Shown here: positions 6,185 through 7,952 of the stretch, piece after piece
Numbering within the stretch: the stretch's first letter is position 1
Layout: each line of letters begins with the position of its first letter
The notes under the pieces: model-generated
The model's input: only the letters and a program-made list of their open reading frames with translations
Told to the model about the DNA's origin: nothing
The model's database searches: none
Position numbers and translations under genes: made by a program
Source: Ruminococcaceae bacterium UBA5891
GTDB taxonomy: Bacteria; Bacillota; Clostridia; Oscillospirales; Acutalibacteraceae
Direction of reading: 5' to 3'
Assembly: GCA_002431945.1 (NCBI GenBank)
Contig: DJET01000033.1
Location: 1 to 7,952, forward strand
DNA length: 7,952 nucleotides

Positions 6185-7299
6185 TAAAAAATCTCCAAAA
6201 GCTCTGTTATTATACTGTTAGAAACTATCATACCGCGGTCGGTAAGCGCCAGTGCATTATCGGTTATTTTTAAAAGCCCCGCCCTCTCAAGCGGCAGGGC
6301 GGCTTTTATAAGCCCTTTCGGCACTTCCATCTTAAAACGCGTTTTATAAGCCTTAAACAAAAGCCCTTCCTTAAGCCTCAGTCTCAGCATTATATATTCT
6401 TCCCTGTCGCCGCCCGTACAGTCGTATACAGGCTCGTTTCCGTTTATAAACGCTTTAAGGTCGCGCGGATAGTAAAAACGCCTGCCGTTTAAAAAGGAAT
6501 GGGCGGCAGGGCCTATTCCCAAATATTCCTCGCAGTTCCAGTATTTAAGATTATGGCGGCTTTCGTAATTTTCAAGGCAGAAATTTGAAATTTCGTAATG
6601 GCGGTATCCCCTTTTTTCAAGATAATCGCACATAAACAAATACTGCTCTGCCGCGCCGTCGCCGTCAGGCAGGTCAAGCGTACCGCGGCGTTTATAAAAC
6701 GCGGTGTTTTCCTCTACCTTTAAAATATATACCGAAATATGCGGCGCGCAAAAGCCGCTTAAAAACTCAAGGTCGCTTTCAAGGCTTTTAATATCGGAGC
6801 CGGGCAGGGCTATCATTAAATCGAGCGATATATTATTAAACCCGCAGGACCGCGCAAGCCTTACGGCGGCGGCGGTATCCTCCGCCGTGTGGGTTCTGCC
6901 GAGCGTTTTTAACATTTCGTTATTTCCGCTTTGCGCCCCTACCGACAGCCTGTTAACGCCTGCCCTTTTTGCAGCGGAAAGTATTTCCTTAATATTACCG
7001 TCGGGATTAAGCTCAAGCGTTATTTCGGCATCACCCGATACGCTGAACGAAGCCCTTACGGCGCTCATAACGGCAATCAGCCTATCCCCCAAAAGCGAGG
7101 GCGTGCCGCCGCCGATATAAACAGTATTAACGGGGCGGTGTATTTCGCCGCCCCGTGTTTTTATAACGGTAATCAGCCGTTTTGTATATTCATCTAAAAG
7201 CCTATCGCTTACAAATGAGGAATAAAAATCGCAGTAAGCGCATTTTCTTTTGCAAAACGGCACGTGAAGATAAAGCCCTATCGGCGCTTTATCAGTCAA
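6184..7299 (-). CDS. hemW: HemW-like radical-SAM heme chaperone (coproporphyrinogen oxidase-like)
   Basis: With the TTG start chosen here the protein is 371 residues, the usual size for HemW. A CxxxCxxC cluster motif (CKRKCAYCDF; Cys16, 20, 23) binds the 4Fe-4S cluster for S-adenosylmethionine cleavage. The residue after the third Cys region is CDF, as in HemW, and not the CxC of true HemN. Further family marks are GGGTPS (about 63-68), ELNPD (about 96-100), RLSVGAQS, YEISNF (about 235-240), HNLKYW (about 249-254), GPAAHSF and a C-terminal winged-helix-like HemN_C region. HemW binds heme and passes it to haem proteins; it lacks the decarboxylase activity older annotations give. A longer reading from ATG at 7338 would overlap pduL by 47 bases and add 13 residues with no family counterpart. 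TTG at 7299 overlaps the pduL stop by 8 bases and has GGTGA five bases upstream; GTG at 7308 is the other option. Confidence 0.88.
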   Translation of the reverse strand: MTDKAPIGLYLHVPFCKRKCAYCDFYSSFVSDRLLDEYTKRLITVIKTRGGEIHRPVNTVYIGGGTPSLLGDRLIAVMSAVRASFSVSGDAEITLELNPDGNIKEILSAAKRAGVNRLSVGAQSGNNEMLKTLGRTHTAEDTAAAVRLARSCGFNNISLDLMIALPGSDIKSLESDLEFLSGFCAPHISVYILKVEENTAFYKRRGTLDLPDGDGAAEQYLFMCDYLEKRGYRHYEISNFCLENYESRHNLKYWNCEEYLGIGPAAHSFLNGRRFYYPRDLKAFINGNEPVYDCTGGDREEYIMLRLRLKEGLLFKAYKTRFKMEVPKGLIKAALPLERAGLLKITDNALALTDRGMIVSNSIITELLEIF

Positions 7300-7864
7300 G
7301 TATTTCACCAATGCAGCTGCCGGGTACGCCCGCGGCATTCGCTTCGTCGGTATCTATATGCATAGCAAGCTTATAGCTGCTGCTTACCCTTGCAACAACG
7401 TCCCCGAAAATAAGCGCGCGGCCCTCGGTGGGAATCTTAACGCTTACGATCTGCTTATCCTTAATACCGTATTTCTCAGCGTCTTCGGGAGTCATATGTA
7501 TATGGCGCTTTGCGGCTATAACGCCCTCGGTAAGCTCAATTTCACCCGCAGGACCAACAAGCTTACATACGCCGCTGCCCTTAATATCGCCCGACTCTCT
7601 TACAGGGGCGGTAACGCCTATTGTGCGCGCGTCCGTAAGGGAAAGCTCAACCTGATTTGCAGAGCGCGTGGGACCTAAAATAGACGCCTTAAGCTGAGAC
7701 TTGGGACCTACAACGGTAACCTTTTCTTCGCATGCATACTGACCGGGCTGTGAAAGGTCCTTTTTAGGGGTAAGCTTATGACCTTTACCGAAAAGTATTT
7801 CAAGAGCCTCGTCCGTAACGTGAACGTGGCGTGCGGATATTTCAACCAAAACTTCTTTTGCCAT
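7292..7864 (-). CDS. pduL: PduL-type phosphate acyltransferase (phosphotransacylase)
   Basis: This 190-residue enzyme exchanges CoA and phosphate on short acyl groups such as propionyl or acetyl (acyl-CoA plus phosphate to acyl-phosphate plus CoA), so that a kinase can make ATP. It has the two PduL half-domains, each opening with the zinc-binding HxH: ARHVHV (His13, His15) and AKRHIHMTPEDA (His121, His123). A third conserved His lies in MHIDTDEANA (His169). The segment LGPTRSANQVELS (about 64-76, with Glu73) is also diagnostic. It starts directly at the catalytic fold, with no N-terminal encapsulation-type extension as in microcompartment PduL, and no shell protein gene is nearby, so a free cytoplasmic form is likely. 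The ATG has AAGGAG nine bases upstream. The exact acyl substrate cannot be told. Confidence 0.9.
   Translation of the reverse strand: MAKEVLVEISARHVHVTDEALEILFGKGHKLTPKKDLSQPGQYACEEKVTVVGPKSQLKASILGPTRSANQVELSLTDARTIGVTAPVRESGDIKGSGVCKLVGPAGEIELTEGVIAAKRHIHMTPEDAEKYGIKDKQIVSVKIPTEGRALIFGDVVARVSSSYKLAMHIDTDEANAAGVPGSCIGEILD
7300..7309 (-). promoter_or_regulatory. Weak ribosome site supporting a TTG start of hemW
   Basis: On the minus strand GGTGA (7309-7305) lies five bases before TTG (7299-7297). The pduL stop TGA (7294-7292) falls just after this start, giving a short overlap typical of stop-restart coupling. The site is weak, so the start is a best choice and not certain. Confidence 0.5.
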
Positions 7865-7897
7865 AATAAAAAACTCCTTTTTTATTCCTTTTTTATA

Positions 7898-7925
7898 ATT
7901 TTACCATATTTTAAAAAGTTTGCAA
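7898..7925 (-). promoter_or_regulatory. Promoter of the pduL-hemW-phosphatase cluster
   Basis: On the minus strand TTGCAA (7925-7920) is 16 bases from TAAAAT (7903-7898), which carries an extended -10 element TGG directly before it (7906-7904). The leader would be about 25-30 bases and contains AAAAAAGGA twice; the copy nearer the gene (AAGGAG at 7879-7874) is the ribosome site of pduL. Confidence 0.65.
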
Positions 7926-7952
7926 GTAGCAAAAGTAAATTTTAATTTTTAA

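Noticed and set aside
6704..7120. Plus-strand open frame of 138 codons opposite hemW
   Set aside because: It lies over the HemW motifs GGGTPS and ELNPD on the other strand, and has no ribosome site or domain of its own.
7292..7864. Bacterial microcompartment locus signalled by pduL
   Set aside because: The protein lacks an N-terminal targeting extension, and no shell protein, aldehyde dehydrogenase or diol dehydratase gene is in the window.

Overview
All seven protein genes in this window lie on the minus strand, so transcription runs from high to low coordinates. Gene content, Gram-positive-style promoters, strong AGGAGG-type ribosome sites, one probable TTG start, and many A+T-rich intergenic stretches around moderately G+C-balanced genes point to an anaerobic Clostridia-type Firmicute, possibly a gut Oscillospiraceae-like lineage. 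That taxonomic placement is inference; there is no rRNA or other marker gene here.

Right part (about 5579-7952): a promoter at 7898-7925 drives a compact cluster. It holds a stand-alone PduL-type phosphate acyltransferase, a HemW-like radical-SAM protein whose start overlaps the pduL stop, and a histidine-phosphatase-superfamily enzyme whose ATG overlaps the hemW stop (TAATG). The spacing suggests one translationally coupled operon. The metabolic logic joining the three is not obvious, and this may be housekeeping clustering.

Middle (about 4889-5578): a TetR-family regulator has its own consensus-like promoter with a direct repeat and a small palindrome around the -10. It ends in a clear intrinsic terminator (4889-4924).

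Left part (about 137-4888): a promoter that abuts the tetR terminator precedes a three-gene unit: a DUF308/HdeD-like six-helix membrane protein, an MMPL/RND-type transporter of about 698 residues, and a secreted or anchored protein of 678 residues. This last protein has two blocks of XXXLXXG heptad repeats, as found in YhgE/Pip/EsaA-type proteins, but lacks their C-terminal membrane domain. The last two genes overlap by 14 bases. The likely reading is a TetR-linked export or envelope-remodelling module in which the heptad-repeat protein is an extracytoplasmic partner of the MMPL pump. Substrate and effector cannot be read from the sequence.

Left edge (1-136): no gene is visible. A strong hairpin at 94-121 is followed by a T-rich tract only on the plus strand, so it looks like the terminator of a plus-strand gene lying to the left, convergent with the exporter operon. 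No tRNA, rRNA, CRISPR array, insertion sequence or phage gene was recognised. The most interesting item is the split MMPL plus heptad-repeat exporter, a variation on known families and not a demonstrably new system.
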